64,000 bases of DNA from Aquimarina spongiae (lineage in GTDB: Bacteria > Bacteroidota > Bacteroidia > Flavobacteriales > Flavobacteriaceae). This document shows, one piece after another, positions 41,737 to 51,456 of this stretch. Location: contig NZ_FQYP01000013.1 in the NCBI RefSeq assembly GCF_900141785.1, forward strand, positions 1-64,000, given 5' to 3'. Within the stretch, counting starts at the first letter, position 1; every line of letters starts with the position of its first letter. The notes under the pieces are model-generated. The model made no database searches and was not told where the DNA came from. It was given only the letters and a program-made list of their open reading frames with translations. The translations under genes and the position numbers were made by a program.

Positions 41737-42804
41737 TTATAATGTGTTTACATTATTTAGATCCTCGAATGCCTTTTTAAGACGGGTTTTGAAGGTAATT
41801 TCACCTTCACGTAACCATTTGCGAGGATCGTAGTATTTTTTATTCGGTTCTTCTGCACCTTCAGGATTACCGATTTGAGTTTTTAAGTACTCAATTTTAC
41901 CAGTCATATAATCACGAATCCCTTCGTTGAATGCAAACTGAAGATCTGTATCAATATTCATTTTGATCACACCATATCCAATCGCTTCTCTGATTTCTTC
42001 CAAAGTAGAACCACTTCCTCCATGAAATACAAAGTCGATGTGGTTATGCTCAACTCCATATTTCTCTGAAATAAATTCTTGCGAATTCTTAAGGATTTTT
42101 GGTGTCAATTTTACATTTCCAGGTTTGTAAACCCCGTGTACGTTACCAAAAGCAGCAGCAACGGTAAATTTATCACTTACTTTGCTTAGCTCTTCATATG
42201 CATAAGCCACTTCTTCTGGTTGAGTATACAATTTAGAGTCATCAACATCGGTATTGTCAACACCATCTTCTTCTCCTCCGGTAATTCCTAATTCGATTTC
42301 CAGGGTCATTCCCATTTTACTCATTCTCTCTAGGTACTCTTTACAGATTTCGATATTCTCTTCGATAGGCTCTTCAGAAAGATCTATCATATGAGAGCTA
42401 TAAAGAGGTTTTCCGGTTTCTTTGTAGAATTGCTCTCCTGCATCTAATAAACCGTCGATCCAAGGAAGTAGCTTCTTTGCACAGTGGTCAGTATGCAAAA
42501 TTACAGGTACTCCATAAGCTTCGGCCATAAGATGCACATGCTTAGCACCTGCTACTGCACCAGCGATAGCAGATTTTTGGTCTTCATTAGAAAGACCTTT
42601 ACCAGCGTTAAATTGTGCACCACCATTCGAAAATTGAATGATGACAGGGGAGTTGATTTCTGCAGCAGTTTCCAAAACAGCATTGATAGAGTTCGAACCA
42701 ATTACATTAACGGCAGGTAATGCAAATGATTTTTCTTTTGCATACTTAAAAATAGCCTGTACTTCGTCTCCTGTTGCAACTCCTGGTTTGATGTTGTGAT
42801 TCAT
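41737..42804 (-). CDS. fbaA: Class II fructose-bisphosphate aldolase
   Basis: The 355-residue zinc enzyme splits fructose 1,6-bisphosphate to dihydroxyacetone phosphate and glyceraldehyde 3-phosphate. The zinc-binding HTDHCAKK and the later His in FGNVHGVY and FHGGSGST are intact, and GVIKMNIDTDLQ gives the phosphate-binding loop. The length and the NH2-terminal PGVATGDEVQ agree with the class IIA (E. coli FbaA) group. It is monocistronic, with a terminator directly after it. Confidence 0.96.
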   Translation of the reverse strand: MNHNIKPGVATGDEVQAIFKYAKEKSFALPAVNVIGSNSINAVLETAAEINSPVIIQFSNGGAQFNAGKGLSNEDQKSAIAGAVAGAKHVHLMAEAYGVPVILHTDHCAKKLLPWIDGLLDAGEQFYKETGKPLYSSHMIDLSEEPIEENIEICKEYLERMSKMGMTLEIELGITGGEEDGVDNTDVDDSKLYTQPEEVAYAYEELSKVSDKFTVAAAFGNVHGVYKPGNVKLTPKILKNSQEFISEKYGVEHNHIDFVFHGGSGSTLEEIREAIGYGVIKMNIDTDLQFAFNEGIRDYMTGKIEYLKTQIGNPEGAEEPNKKYYDPRKWLREGEITFKTRLKKAFEDLNNVNTL

Positions 42805-43089
42805 CTGTTAATTTTTAAAGTTTTTAGTTGTCAGATAGTAGTATTATAAAGCATTTATTATCAGATCTTAGATATAAATTCTATGGTGAAATAAACTATC
42901 TAATTTTGGTTTTTAAGCTTACAAAAATAGTAAAATTATGTAGAATCCTACACGAATAAAACAATCTTTGCATAGCGCATATTATTACGTTTTCAAATTG
43001 ATTAGTGCCAAAAGGATAAAGTAGTATCTGAGATCACGGAAGTGGGGAGGATAACAAAAACAAATATATAAAATATCGACTAGGATATA

Positions 43090-45669
43090 CTAGAAGGGAT
43101 AGTTAATTCCGAAGTTATAAACGGCATTTTTAAAGTTGTATCCTTTGAACCATCTTTGGTCCTCATCATCAGAGGGGTTAAACGTTTTGAAGCCGACATC
43201 TAATCGGATCACAAAGAATTCAAAATCATATCTGAAACCAAAACCGCTTCCTACAGCAATTTCCTGAATGTCATCCAAATCAGAGAAAACGGCATCTTCG
43301 TCTTCTACATTGTCAAATACATTCCAGATATTACCAGCATCGATGAATAAAGCCCCGTTCAACGAACCCAAAATGTTATATCTATACTCGAGATTAGTAG
43401 CAATTTTCAAATTCGCTTCATTAAACTCGTTTCGTCCTCCTGTACTACCAGGCCCAAGATCATACACTAACCACGCTCTATTGTCGTTAGGCCCTCCCCC
43501 AAAAAAACTTCGAGCAAACGGAATACTGTTCGAATTTCCAAAAGGAATCGCAATTCCTCCAAAAGCTCTAAAAGCAATGATGTTTTTTCTGCCCAGATCC
43601 CAATGTTTGGTGTAATCCAATTCGGTTTTTGCATATTGAGAAAACTCCACTCCAAAAACTTCAAATCTATCATTGCTGTTTTTGTCCAAATTAGCAAGAT
43701 TGGAAACTGTGCTTAGCACATTTCCTGCAAGTTCGATTTTACCCCTGAATCTCGAAAAATCTTCATCATACAGATTTTCTTTACTATTTCTAGAGTAGGT
43801 ATAACTAGAACCAAAGATTAAGTTGTCTTCGGTTAGTCTAATTTGTCTTTCACTGATGTTTTGAATTTCCTGAATTTGATTTGCAGAAAGGTCGCCATCT
43901 GGATTTGCACCCAAGGATTGGTCGATAAAGCCATCAGCCCCTTCAGGAATACGAAGTACCGCATCATTGATATCGGGTATTCCGGTATCGGGTTGAAAGA
44001 ATAAAGGAGAATCCGGATCCAAAACATCTCTGGCTATATCATTCAACTCGTTAAATGAGGTGTTGTAAATATTGAAGTAATTATTGGTATTTAGATTCCG
44101 TACATATTGCACATTGACCAAGTCCAATTGATTAGACACAAATTTGCTCGATTTCCATTGGTAATTAAATATTCCTGTAGCGTTCTGCTTATCCAATCCA
44201 ATATTTTGCTGCACGTTCATACCAAAAAGTAGGTTGGTAGTAGGAGTCATGCTTTTCGGGATGATCTTAGTTGTTTTGAACGGGAATACTATTTTGGGGA
44301 ACGTAAGTTTTACATCGGTTCCCACTTCAGAAATGTTGAAAAAACGTTCTCCTCCATCTACAGCTTCGGTAGAAGAACCAATACTACCTCGAGCAGAGAT
44401 TTCAAGAATTTCTGCACCTCCAAAAACATTTCGTATCAAAAGAGAACCTCCAAATCCAATTCCGAAAGCCTGAATGGTAGAGGTGGATACATCAAACTCG
44501 ACGTTGGTACTATACTTTTTTCTTGGAGTAAGTAAAATATTTGCAATCAAATCCGTCCCGGAAGGATCATTGGGATCCATGTCGTATCTAATGTTTGGAT
44601 ATTTAAAGGTTCTAAGATTGTTGATTTGATTATAGGTAGCTGTACGATCCCGATCTCTAAAAACCTCTCCAGGATTGATAAGGATGGAATTGGCAATTGC
44701 TTTTCGGGTGTATTTAATTTTATCAAATCCGTAAATGTTATATCCTCTGTATGAAGTGCTATCCTGAGGAATTTTATTTCGATTTTGGTAAGAATAATCG
44801 GTAAATACATTCACCTTACTTACTTTGTGTACTTTGAAAGGAACTCTAGCTACCGAATCACCAAATACGATAGGTCTGTCCTTAATATTTAAGTTCAGAT
44901 TTACTTTATGATCAGTATTTACGGTGTCTGCATCAAAGTTGATGAATTCTTTTTCAAAATGAAACAGCCCAGAGTTTCTATATAATGAGGTAAGGCGTTC
45001 TCTTTCTGATTCGATATCAAGTGTTTTGTACTGCTTTCCGGATACAATGGTGGATTTGTCTTTGTGGATTTGATAGATAGAATCTGCTACTTTTGAATCT
45101 ATTTTGGTGTGTAAAGAATCTATAACATAGGGTTCATTGGGTTTGATGTAGTAAGAAACCGTAGCTCTTTTATCTTCACTTTTATCAATTTTATAGTCGG
45201 TCTTAATATTGAACCAACCATTGTTCCAGTAGTAAGCTTGTAATCTTTTTTCTGACCTTTTTATTTTACCTTCGTCCAAAATAGATGGTGGTTCTCCTGT
45301 TTTTTTGATCCACTCGTTAATTCCGGTTAACCCTTTACCCAGGCGATCCACTTGTTTTTTTGAAAGGAAGTTGATCATTCGTTGCTCCCGTTTTGGTTTG
45401 CGATGCAACCAATCCTGGTATGAGGAATCTCTATCTACACTGGCAAGATTGTAAATATGAAGTCGAAAAGGAATTCCAGCCACCGGAGTGTTGGGTTGTA
45501 GTAACAGTTGATTTTCTAACTTTCGGTCCTTAGATTTAACGCTATCAACAAAAATTAGATTTTTTTCTAATAGATATTCGTTTTCCGGAACTCTTTTTAC
45601 GGCATCACATGAGCTTAAAAAGATTGTGGTTAGGGTAATAAATAATATTTTTGTCAGAAAGTGTTTCAA
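43090..45669 (-). CDS. tamL: TamL-type Omp85 outer membrane lipoprotein
   Basis: The 859-residue protein has a lipoprotein signal ending FLSSC, which is the TamL mark, as BamA and TamA have no lipid anchor. POTRA-like segments run to about residue 400 (YLLEKNLIFVDSV, YYWNNGWFNIKTDYKID, GEVFRDRDRTATYNQINNL). A 16-strand barrel domain ends NFGINYPF, with the Omp85 FRGKIELAG and GSGFGFRYDFEFF regions. By family knowledge TamL works with TamB in inserting outer membrane proteins. No tamB is next to it here. The start is divergent from the trmH-like gene only 38 bp away. Confidence 0.88.
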   Translation of the reverse strand: MKHFLTKILFITLTTIFLSSCDAVKRVPENEYLLEKNLIFVDSVKSKDRKLENQLLLQPNTPVAGIPFRLHIYNLASVDRDSSYQDWLHRKPKREQRMINFLSKKQVDRLGKGLTGINEWIKKTGEPPSILDEGKIKRSEKRLQAYYWNNGWFNIKTDYKIDKSEDKRATVSYYIKPNEPYVIDSLHTKIDSKVADSIYQIHKDKSTIVSGKQYKTLDIESERERLTSLYRNSGLFHFEKEFINFDADTVNTDHKVNLNLNIKDRPIVFGDSVARVPFKVHKVSKVNVFTDYSYQNRNKIPQDSTSYRGYNIYGFDKIKYTRKAIANSILINPGEVFRDRDRTATYNQINNLRTFKYPNIRYDMDPNDPSGTDLIANILLTPRKKYSTNVEFDVSTSTIQAFGIGFGGSLLIRNVFGGAEILEISARGSIGSSTEAVDGGERFFNISEVGTDVKLTFPKIVFPFKTTKIIPKSMTPTTNLLFGMNVQQNIGLDKQNATGIFNYQWKSSKFVSNQLDLVNVQYVRNLNTNNYFNIYNTSFNELNDIARDVLDPDSPLFFQPDTGIPDINDAVLRIPEGADGFIDQSLGANPDGDLSANQIQEIQNISERQIRLTEDNLIFGSSYTYSRNSKENLYDEDFSRFRGKIELAGNVLSTVSNLANLDKNSNDRFEVFGVEFSQYAKTELDYTKHWDLGRKNIIAFRAFGGIAIPFGNSNSIPFARSFFGGGPNDNRAWLVYDLGPGSTGGRNEFNEANLKIATNLEYRYNILGSLNGALFIDAGNIWNVFDNVEDEDAVFSDLDDIQEIAVGSGFGFRYDFEFFVIRLDVGFKTFNPSDDEDQRWFKGYNFKNAVYNFGINYPF

Positions 45670-45688
45670 TCCCTATACATTATTGATT

Positions 45689-45696
45689 CAAAAATA
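45689..45696 (-). promoter_or_regulatory. -7 box of tamL
   Basis: The minus strand reads TATTTTTG with a TTG 18 bp upstream (45717-45715), inside the start of the divergent methyltransferase gene. The leader would be about 13 nt. Confidence 0.55.
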
Positions 45697-45706
45697 CACT
45701 ATTTGT

Positions 45707-46444
45707 ATGGTTAGCAAAAACCAAAAGAAACTAATAAAAAGTTTATATCAAAAAAAATACCGAAAACAACACGGTTTGTTTGTTGCTGAAGGGAAAAAGG
45801 TTATTCAGGAGCTATTGCAAGCCAAGTTAGAGTTGCATGCACTCTTTACCACAGAGGATGAAATTTTTGAAGTGAATGATCAAAAAAAGTATCTGATAAG
45901 TCACGAAGAATTAAAACAAATTAGTTTTTTGACTACTCCGCAGGTAGCTTTGGCGGTTTTCTTCATTCCAGAAGTTCGTCAAATAGATTTAGAAGGTATT
46001 GTGCTGGTACTGGATGATGTAAGAGATCCTGGTAATTTAGGCACGATTATTAGATTGTGCGATTGGTTCGGTGTTAAAGAGTTGGTATGTTCTAGTCAAA
46101 CTGTAGATTGCTATAATCCTAAAGTTGTGCAGGCTACAATGGGTTCTATTACTAGAGTAAACATCGTTTATCAAGATATAGAGGCATTTCTTCTTCAACA
46201 AAAACCAACTATTCCAGTATACGGGACTTTTATGGAAGGAGATAACATATATGAAGCATCACTTCCTAAAAAAGGGGTTATAGTTATGGGGAATGAAGCG
46301 AATGGTATTTCTACACCAATCGAAGAGATTGTAGACAAACGTATCACTATACCTCAATTTGGTTTGGGGCAAAAAACAGAAAGTCTCAATGTAGCTACTG
46401 CTACCGCTATTGTTCTAAGCGAATTTAAGCGAAAAATAAGTTGA
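45707..46444 (+). CDS. TrmH/SpoU-family RNA 2'-O-methyltransferase
   Basis: From ATG 45707 the protein has 245 residues (MVSKNQKKLIKSL); the frame extends upstream to 45626 but would overlap tamL and its promoter. A substrate-binding N-domain with FVAEGKKVIQEL leads to the SPOUT knot domain. Its three motifs are LDDVRDPGNLGTIIR, VIVMGNEANGI and LNVATATAIVL. It should methylate a 2'-hydroxyl in tRNA or rRNA using S-adenosylmethionine; the target site is not clear. It converges on porT with a 1-bp gap. Confidence 0.92.
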   Translation: MVSKNQKKLIKSLYQKKYRKQHGLFVAEGKKVIQELLQAKLELHALFTTEDEIFEVNDQKKYLISHEELKQISFLTTPQVALAVFFIPEVRQIDLEGIVLVLDDVRDPGNLGTIIRLCDWFGVKELVCSSQTVDCYNPKVVQATMGSITRVNIVYQDIEAFLLQQKPTIPVYGTFMEGDNIYEASLPKKGVIVMGNEANGISTPIEEIVDKRITIPQFGLGQKTESLNVATATAIVLSEFKRKIS

Positions 46445-46445
46445 C

Positions 46446-47153
46446 TTACTGGAAGGTGAAATTGATAAAAATTCCTCTTGTAGACATTTTGTCAATGGTT
46501 GATGTCCAAGGGCTATCCGGATCGTTATCCTGAACCAATTCGTCAGACATAGCAAATATTCCACGTATAGAAGGGGTAAATTTGAAATAATACAGATAAA
46601 AATCAATACCAAAACCAAGTTCAAAATAATTGGTGTTTGTCTTCATTCTAAATTCTCCCGAACTATTGTCGTCAGGGTTATCCTCGTTACTCGATAAGTT
46701 GATAGAAGTCGATACTCCACCTACGATAAAAGGTTTAAAATTATTCAAACGTTTGGTAGATACTTTTAGTAATAATGGTACGTGTACGTATGTTGATTTT
46801 ACTTCTCTGAAGGATTCGAATTGAGAAGTGAATAAAGGGTTAGAAAATGTAAGATTTCTACTGGTGAAAGTAACCATAGGCTCTAATCGCAAATCCAAAT
46901 AGTCATTAATCCTCATATTTCCTAATAACCCAACGCTGAAACCTATTGTATTATCTACTACGATATCTGCATCTTCAAATTCTGAAGTGTAATCAAAATT
47001 AAAATCATAACTATTTAACCCAAGAATATATCCCCAGCTAAACCTCGGTTTATCAAAGTTCTGAAGATTCTGAACTTTTTCTTTAGAAAATAATTGTGCG
47101 CTCACATTTTGAGAGCAAATTAAAACAGCGATTACGATAAAAATTCTTTTCAT
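46446..47153 (-). CDS. porT: PorT, type IX secretion system outer membrane protein
   Basis: The 235-residue barrel protein has a signal peptide ending VSAQ and the PorT family pattern: LQNFDKPRFSWGYILGLN, LDLRLEPMVTF, STYVHVPLLLK and a C-terminal strand ending INFTFQ. PorT (SprT) is needed for T9SS secretion, which serves the sorting-domain proteins at 1-1152 and 26524-28284. It starts 1 bp after ubiE, so the two are one operon, an order that is conserved in Flavobacteriaceae. Confidence 0.92.
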   Translation of the reverse strand: MKRIFIVIAVLICSQNVSAQLFSKEKVQNLQNFDKPRFSWGYILGLNSYDFNFDYTSEFEDADIVVDNTIGFSVGLLGNMRINDYLDLRLEPMVTFTSRNLTFSNPLFTSQFESFREVKSTYVHVPLLLKVSTKRLNNFKPFIVGGVSTSINLSSNEDNPDDNSSGEFRMKTNTNYFELGFGIDFYLYYFKFTPSIRGIFAMSDELVQDNDPDSPWTSTIDKMSTRGIFINFTFQ

Positions 47154-47154
47154 A

Positions 47155-47883
47155 TTATTTTGTGGCTGTATATATTGTGGCTACTCCAAACGTTTGGGGA
47201 TGATCTTCAACATGTATAAACCCAATTTTCTTCAAAATATTGTTGAACGCTTCTCCATATGGAAAAGCAGCAGCACTTTCACTCAAATAAGAATAAGCCG
47301 ATTTGTCTTTAGAAAAGATCTTTCCAATAATCGGAAGAATTCCTTTTGTATATAACTTATAGCCCTGTTTGAAAGGAGTTTTTGTAGGGATTGAAGTTTC
47401 TAAAACAACAAAAATTCCACCCGGTTTGAGTACTCGGTAGATCTCTGATAACCCTTTTTCTAAATTTTCAAAATTTCTCACCCCAAAAGCCACAGTAGCT
47501 GCATCAAAATAATTGTCTTCGAATTGAAGATTTTCACTATCTCCGGTCACCATTTCGATGGTAGTGTCCAGATTTTTGGCTTTAATTTTCTTTTTACCTA
47601 TTTCTAACATTCCTGTAGAAATATCCAGCCCTACAATTTTTGTAGCCCCGGTTTGCGATAAATTGATAGCAAGATCTCCTGTACCAGTAGCAACATCAAG
47701 AATAGATTTTGGCTGTACTTTGCTTACCTGTTTTACAACTTTTTTTCGCCATTTTACATCAATACCCAACGAAATAACACGGTTAAGACCATCATAATTT
47801 CCCGAAATAGTATCAAACATTTCGGTAACCTGCTCTTTCTTGGACCTGTCTTTGTCTTTATATGGTGTTATTTTCTCCGACAT
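47155..47883 (-). CDS. ubiE: Demethylmenaquinone methyltransferase UbiE/MenG
   Basis: The 242-residue class I methyltransferase makes menaquinone from demethylmenaquinone, the respiratory quinone of this group. The family motifs are YDGLNRVISLGIDVKWR, the S-adenosylmethionine loop LDVATGTGDLA, and VAFGVRNFENLEKGL with VLKPGG. It is the first gene of the operon with porT; a -7 box lies 16 bp upstream. Confidence 0.95.
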   Translation of the reverse strand: MSEKITPYKDKDRSKKEQVTEMFDTISGNYDGLNRVISLGIDVKWRKKVVKQVSKVQPKSILDVATGTGDLAINLSQTGATKIVGLDISTGMLEIGKKKIKAKNLDTTIEMVTGDSENLQFEDNYFDAATVAFGVRNFENLEKGLSEIYRVLKPGGIFVVLETSIPTKTPFKQGYKLYTKGILPIIGKIFSKDKSAYSYLSESAAAFPYGEAFNNILKKIGFIHVEDHPQTFGVATIYTATK

Positions 47884-47898
47884 TCAAAAAAATTTAGG

Positions 47899-47906
47899 CA
47901 AATATA
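47899..47906 (-). promoter_or_regulatory. -7 box of ubiE-porT
   Basis: The minus strand reads TATATTTG, giving a leader of only about 9-10 nt before the ubiE ATG. Confidence 0.5.
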
Positions 47907-47983
47907 CAGTTTTGAAGGATATAGTTTGAAGAGTTTTGTATTAAGTTAGGATAATCAAATTTTATCAGTTGTTCAATTTGCAT

Positions 47984-47991
47984 TATCTTTG
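47984..47991 (+). promoter_or_regulatory. -7 box of trkA-trkH
   Basis: TATCTTTG followed by TACG. The leader would be about 80 nt to the ATG at 48081. Confidence 0.5.
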
Positions 47992-48080
47992 TACGCTTTT
48001 ATAGGCTAAGGGATTTTTTTACGTTCAAATAGTTGCTTAGCTATATTTTACCTAGAGATGGAAAACAATACACAAAACCG

Positions 48081-49430
48081 ATGAAAATCATTATTGCCGG
48101 AGCAGGTGAAGTGGGATTTCATTTGGCGAAACTACTATCATTTGAGTCTCAAGATATTACACTCATAGATACTGATAAAGAATGCCTAAATTATGCGGAC
48201 ACCCATTTGGATATTCGGGTGATCAAGGGTGATGCAACTTCGATCAGTATTTTAAAAGATGCCAGAGTCGAAAACATGGATATGGTAATTAGTGTAACCT
48301 CAAGTGAAACGACCAATATAACAGTTTGTGTATTGGCCAAACAACTTGGAGCCAAACGTACTATCGCTAGGATTTCTAACACAGAATTTATAGAGAATAA
48401 AGAAGAAGTAGGTTTTACCAAATTTGGTATTGATGAATTGATTTCTCCAGAGGCGTTGGCTGCGAGTGAGATTGAACTTCTTTTGAATCAATCTGCTTTT
48501 CATGATAGTTATGAGTTTGAAGATGGAGCGTTAACTATGGTAGGAACCACACTATCCAAGGAAGCGTTGTTTGTCGGTAAAACAGTTCGTGAAGCAGCCG
48601 AGATATTCCCAGAGCTACATTTTATGCCAATTGCGATTCAGCGTTCTGGAACGCAATATACGCTGATTCCAAGAGGAGATACCTCTTTTAAAGAAGGAGA
48701 CCAGGTATATTTTGTAACCTCAAAAGGAGGGGTGGATGAGCTATACAAGCTAACCGGAAAGGTAAAAGAGCTTATCAAGAATGTAATGATTCTTGGCGGA
48801 AGTAAAATTGGTCATAAAACCTCATGTGATCTATGTGATCATAAGTTTAGAGTAAAACTAATAGAGAAGGACAAAGAAAAGTCATTTGATCTGGCAGATG
48901 ATCTTCCTAATGCGTTAATCATCAATGGTGATGGGAGAAATGTGGAGTTGCTGCAGGAAGAAGGAATCGGGGATATGGATGCATTTATTGCAGTAACTGG
49001 AAACTCCGAAACTAACATCATGTCTTGTCTCGTGGCAAAATCCAAAGGAGTGCGTAAAACCATCGCTTTGGTAGAAAACATGGATTATTTTCAGTTGTCT
49101 CACTCTATAGGTATTGATACCCTAATCAATAAGAAATTATTAGCAGCAAATAATATTTTTAGATTTATCCGAAAAGGGGAGGTTGTGGCGATGACAAAGC
49201 TCAACAATATGAATGCCGAGCTTTTAGAATTTATTGTCAAACCAACTTCCGAAGTAAGTGATAATCTAATTCGTGATCTGGACTTTCCGCGTTCTGCAAT
49301 TATAGCGGGAGTGATCAGAAATGGAGAAGGGATGATACCTCTCGGAAATTTCTACATTCAGGCAGGAGATAGGGTAGTGGTGTGCTGTTTGCCAAAATCT
49401 ATTAAAAAAATAGAAAAGCTCTTTCTCTAG
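48081..49430 (+). CDS. trkA: Trk potassium uptake regulator TrkA
   Basis: From ATG 48081 the protein has 449 residues (MKIIIAGAGEVGFHLAKLL); 16 extra codons upstream lack family support. It has two RCK units, each an NAD-binding Rossmann domain (GAGEVGFHLAKLL at the start, ILGGSKIGHKTSCDL at about 230) and a TrkA-C domain. It forms the cytoplasmic gating ring of the K+ channel TrkH, the next gene 3 bp downstream. Confidence 0.94.
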   Translation: MKIIIAGAGEVGFHLAKLLSFESQDITLIDTDKECLNYADTHLDIRVIKGDATSISILKDARVENMDMVISVTSSETTNITVCVLAKQLGAKRTIARISNTEFIENKEEVGFTKFGIDELISPEALAASEIELLLNQSAFHDSYEFEDGALTMVGTTLSKEALFVGKTVREAAEIFPELHFMPIAIQRSGTQYTLIPRGDTSFKEGDQVYFVTSKGGVDELYKLTGKVKELIKNVMILGGSKIGHKTSCDLCDHKFRVKLIEKDKEKSFDLADDLPNALIINGDGRNVELLQEEGIGDMDAFIAVTGNSETNIMSCLVAKSKGVRKTIALVENMDYFQLSHSIGIDTLINKKLLAANNIFRFIRKGEVVAMTKLNNMNAELLEFIVKPTSEVSDNLIRDLDFPRSAIIAGVIRNGEGMIPLGNFYIQAGDRVVVCCLPKSIKKIEKLFL

Positions 49431-49433
49431 AAT

Positions 49434-50930
49434 ATGGCAAGGTTAAACTATAAAATCATCTCTCACATCATGGGACTTCTGTTACTTTGTAATGGTAGTT
49501 TTATGCTACTGGCTACAATGATCAGTTTTGTGTACAAAGATGGGGTTACCTTAGAAATCATGATGGCGGCTTTGGCGACCATGTTTGTCGGTATCGCTAT
49601 GATGTTTTTGACCAGAGAGCATCAAAAAGAAATTAATAAGCGAGAAGGATATATCGTAGTAACGTTTGGTTGGATATTTATGTCCTTGAGTGGTACTTTA
49701 CCGTATCTTTTTTCAGGAGCTATACCTACGTTTACCAATGCCTTTTTTGAAACCATGTCTGGGTATACCACCACCGGTGCTTCTATACTTAACGATATTG
49801 AAATTGTCCCCAAAGGCGTATTGTTCTGGCGTAGCTTAACCCATTGGATTGGTGGTATGGGGATTATTGTTTTAGCAGTGGCTATACTTCCTCTTTTAGG
49901 TATTGGAGGGATGCAGCTGTTTGCAGCAGAGGCTCCTGGTCCTAGTGCAGATAAATTACATCCTAGGATTACCGATACGGCCAAACGACTATGGCTAATT
50001 TATTTTGGGTATACTGCGGCAGAAACTATTTTTTTGCAACTCGCAGGGATGAGTTTTTTTGATGCGATCAATCATGCGATGAGTACCTTGTCTACAGGTG
50101 GTTTTTCTACCAAAAACGCCAGTGTTGCCTATTGGAACGATCAACCTTTAATACAATATATCATCATTTTATTTATGTTCCTGGCAGGTATGAACTTTGT
50201 ATTGAGTTATTTTGGGTTTAAAGGAAAAGTGCAAAAGATTATAAAGGATGAAGAGTTTAAACTATACTCTTTGTTCGTTATTGTATTTACAGTAATTGCA
50301 ACTTTTATTATAATCTACAAGGCAGACCCTTCTATTTCTTCTATAGATCACCCCATGGTTTTTGGTGAAGTAGAAAGTGCATTTCGTCATGCTTTATTTC
50401 AAGTATTGGCAGTAGTGACCACTACAGGGTTTGTAAGTGCAGATTTTACGATGTGGACTCCATTTTTAACGGTGTTTTTCTTTGGGATCATGTTTTTGGG
50501 AGGTTCTGCAGGTTCTACCTCTGGTGGGATGAAAGTAGTGCGTCATTTGATTACCATACGTAATGGTATTCTGGAGTTTAAAAGAACGTTACACCCAAGG
50601 GCGGTATTACCCGTACGTTATAATACCAAAGCGGTATCCAAAGAAATTACGTTTAATATTCTTGCGTTTTTTATTCTATACATGCTAGCTTTTATTATTG
50701 GATCTGTGGTGCTTGGAGCATTAGGATTGGATTTTGAAACCGCAGTGGGAGGAGCAGCTTCCTCATTAGGAAATGTAGGGCCAGCTTTTGGGAAACTCAG
50801 CCCGGTAAACAACTTTGATGTGCTGCCTGATTTTGGAAAATGGTGGTGCTGCTTCCTGATGTTAATCGGAAGACTAGAGCTTTTTACAGTGTTGATTCTA
50901 CTTACTCCCTTCTTCTGGAGAAATAGATAA
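49434..50930 (+). CDS. trkH: Trk potassium channel subunit TrkH
   Basis: The 498-residue membrane protein has the four pseudo-repeats of the Trk/Ktr/HKT fold. The selectivity-filter segments are TTTGASIL, STGGFSTK, TTTGFVSADF and SLGNVGPAFG. It imports K+, gated by TrkA. The gene starts 3 bp after trkA, so the pair is translated together. Confidence 0.95.
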   Translation: MARLNYKIISHIMGLLLLCNGSFMLLATMISFVYKDGVTLEIMMAALATMFVGIAMMFLTREHQKEINKREGYIVVTFGWIFMSLSGTLPYLFSGAIPTFTNAFFETMSGYTTTGASILNDIEIVPKGVLFWRSLTHWIGGMGIIVLAVAILPLLGIGGMQLFAAEAPGPSADKLHPRITDTAKRLWLIYFGYTAAETIFLQLAGMSFFDAINHAMSTLSTGGFSTKNASVAYWNDQPLIQYIIILFMFLAGMNFVLSYFGFKGKVQKIIKDEEFKLYSLFVIVFTVIATFIIIYKADPSISSIDHPMVFGEVESAFRHALFQVLAVVTTTGFVSADFTMWTPFLTVFFFGIMFLGGSAGSTSGGMKVVRHLITIRNGILEFKRTLHPRAVLPVRYNTKAVSKEITFNILAFFILYMLAFIIGSVVLGALGLDFETAVGGAASSLGNVGPAFGKLSPVNNFDVLPDFGKWWCCFLMLIGRLELFTVLILLTPFFWRNR

Positions 50931-50965
50931 TAATCAAATCAAATATGTTTTGTTAGCTTTTAAGG

Positions 50966-51235
50966 CTAAGGTAATGCGTAATGCAGATTGATAGTCCATA
51001 GCTTGGCTACCATTTTGATAGTGTCTTTTACTTTTCCCTTAATGCTATCCAAATGCTCAGGCTCTATCAAAAAAATGTCTATAATAGACTCATAATAGCA
51101 GGTGTCATTACCTTCTAATTCCTGATCTGGTTTGATGTTTAAAATCTCATCATCACTTTTGGAAACATTAAAGTTTTCTTTGAAAATTTGCAATACGTTT
51201 TTCTGAACAATGCGTTCTTTTTCAGTGGGGGACAT
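50966..51235 (-). CDS. Hypothetical 89-residue protein
   Basis: The product is small, charged and mostly helical (EKERIVQKNVLQIFKENFNVS, HLDSIKGKVKDTIKMVAKLW), with one Cys and no signal or membrane segment. Codon use and amino acid make-up look like those of neighbouring genes. No family was recognised. It sits alone between trkH and a terminator, on the opposite strand from trkH. I rate it as probably real. Confidence 0.5.
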   Translation of the reverse strand: MSPTEKERIVQKNVLQIFKENFNVSKSDDEILNIKPDQELEGNDTCYYESIIDIFLIEPEHLDSIKGKVKDTIKMVAKLWTINLHYALP

Positions 51236-51396
51236 GGTTTTAAGTTTAAGTTGGTATCTCCGAAAATAACTTTATAAAACAGAGTTTTTTTATAAAGTTG
51301 AAAAGTATAACTCCTATATTTTACATTTATTATCTGGAAACTGTGATAAAAATGATAAAATATGGTTAATATTTCCTAAGGTTTTGATAATAAGCA

Positions 51397-51436
51397 ACAA
51401 AACCGATTGTATTTGAGTCTACAATCGGTTTTTTTA
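51397..51436. terminator. Bidirectional hairpin terminator
   Basis: AAAACCGATTGTA pairs with TACAATCGGTTTT around an 8-nt loop. It lies 20 bp past the aminotransferase stop on the minus strand. Confidence 0.82.
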
Positions 51437-51456
51437 GGTTGTAAAAAGCAATAAAA

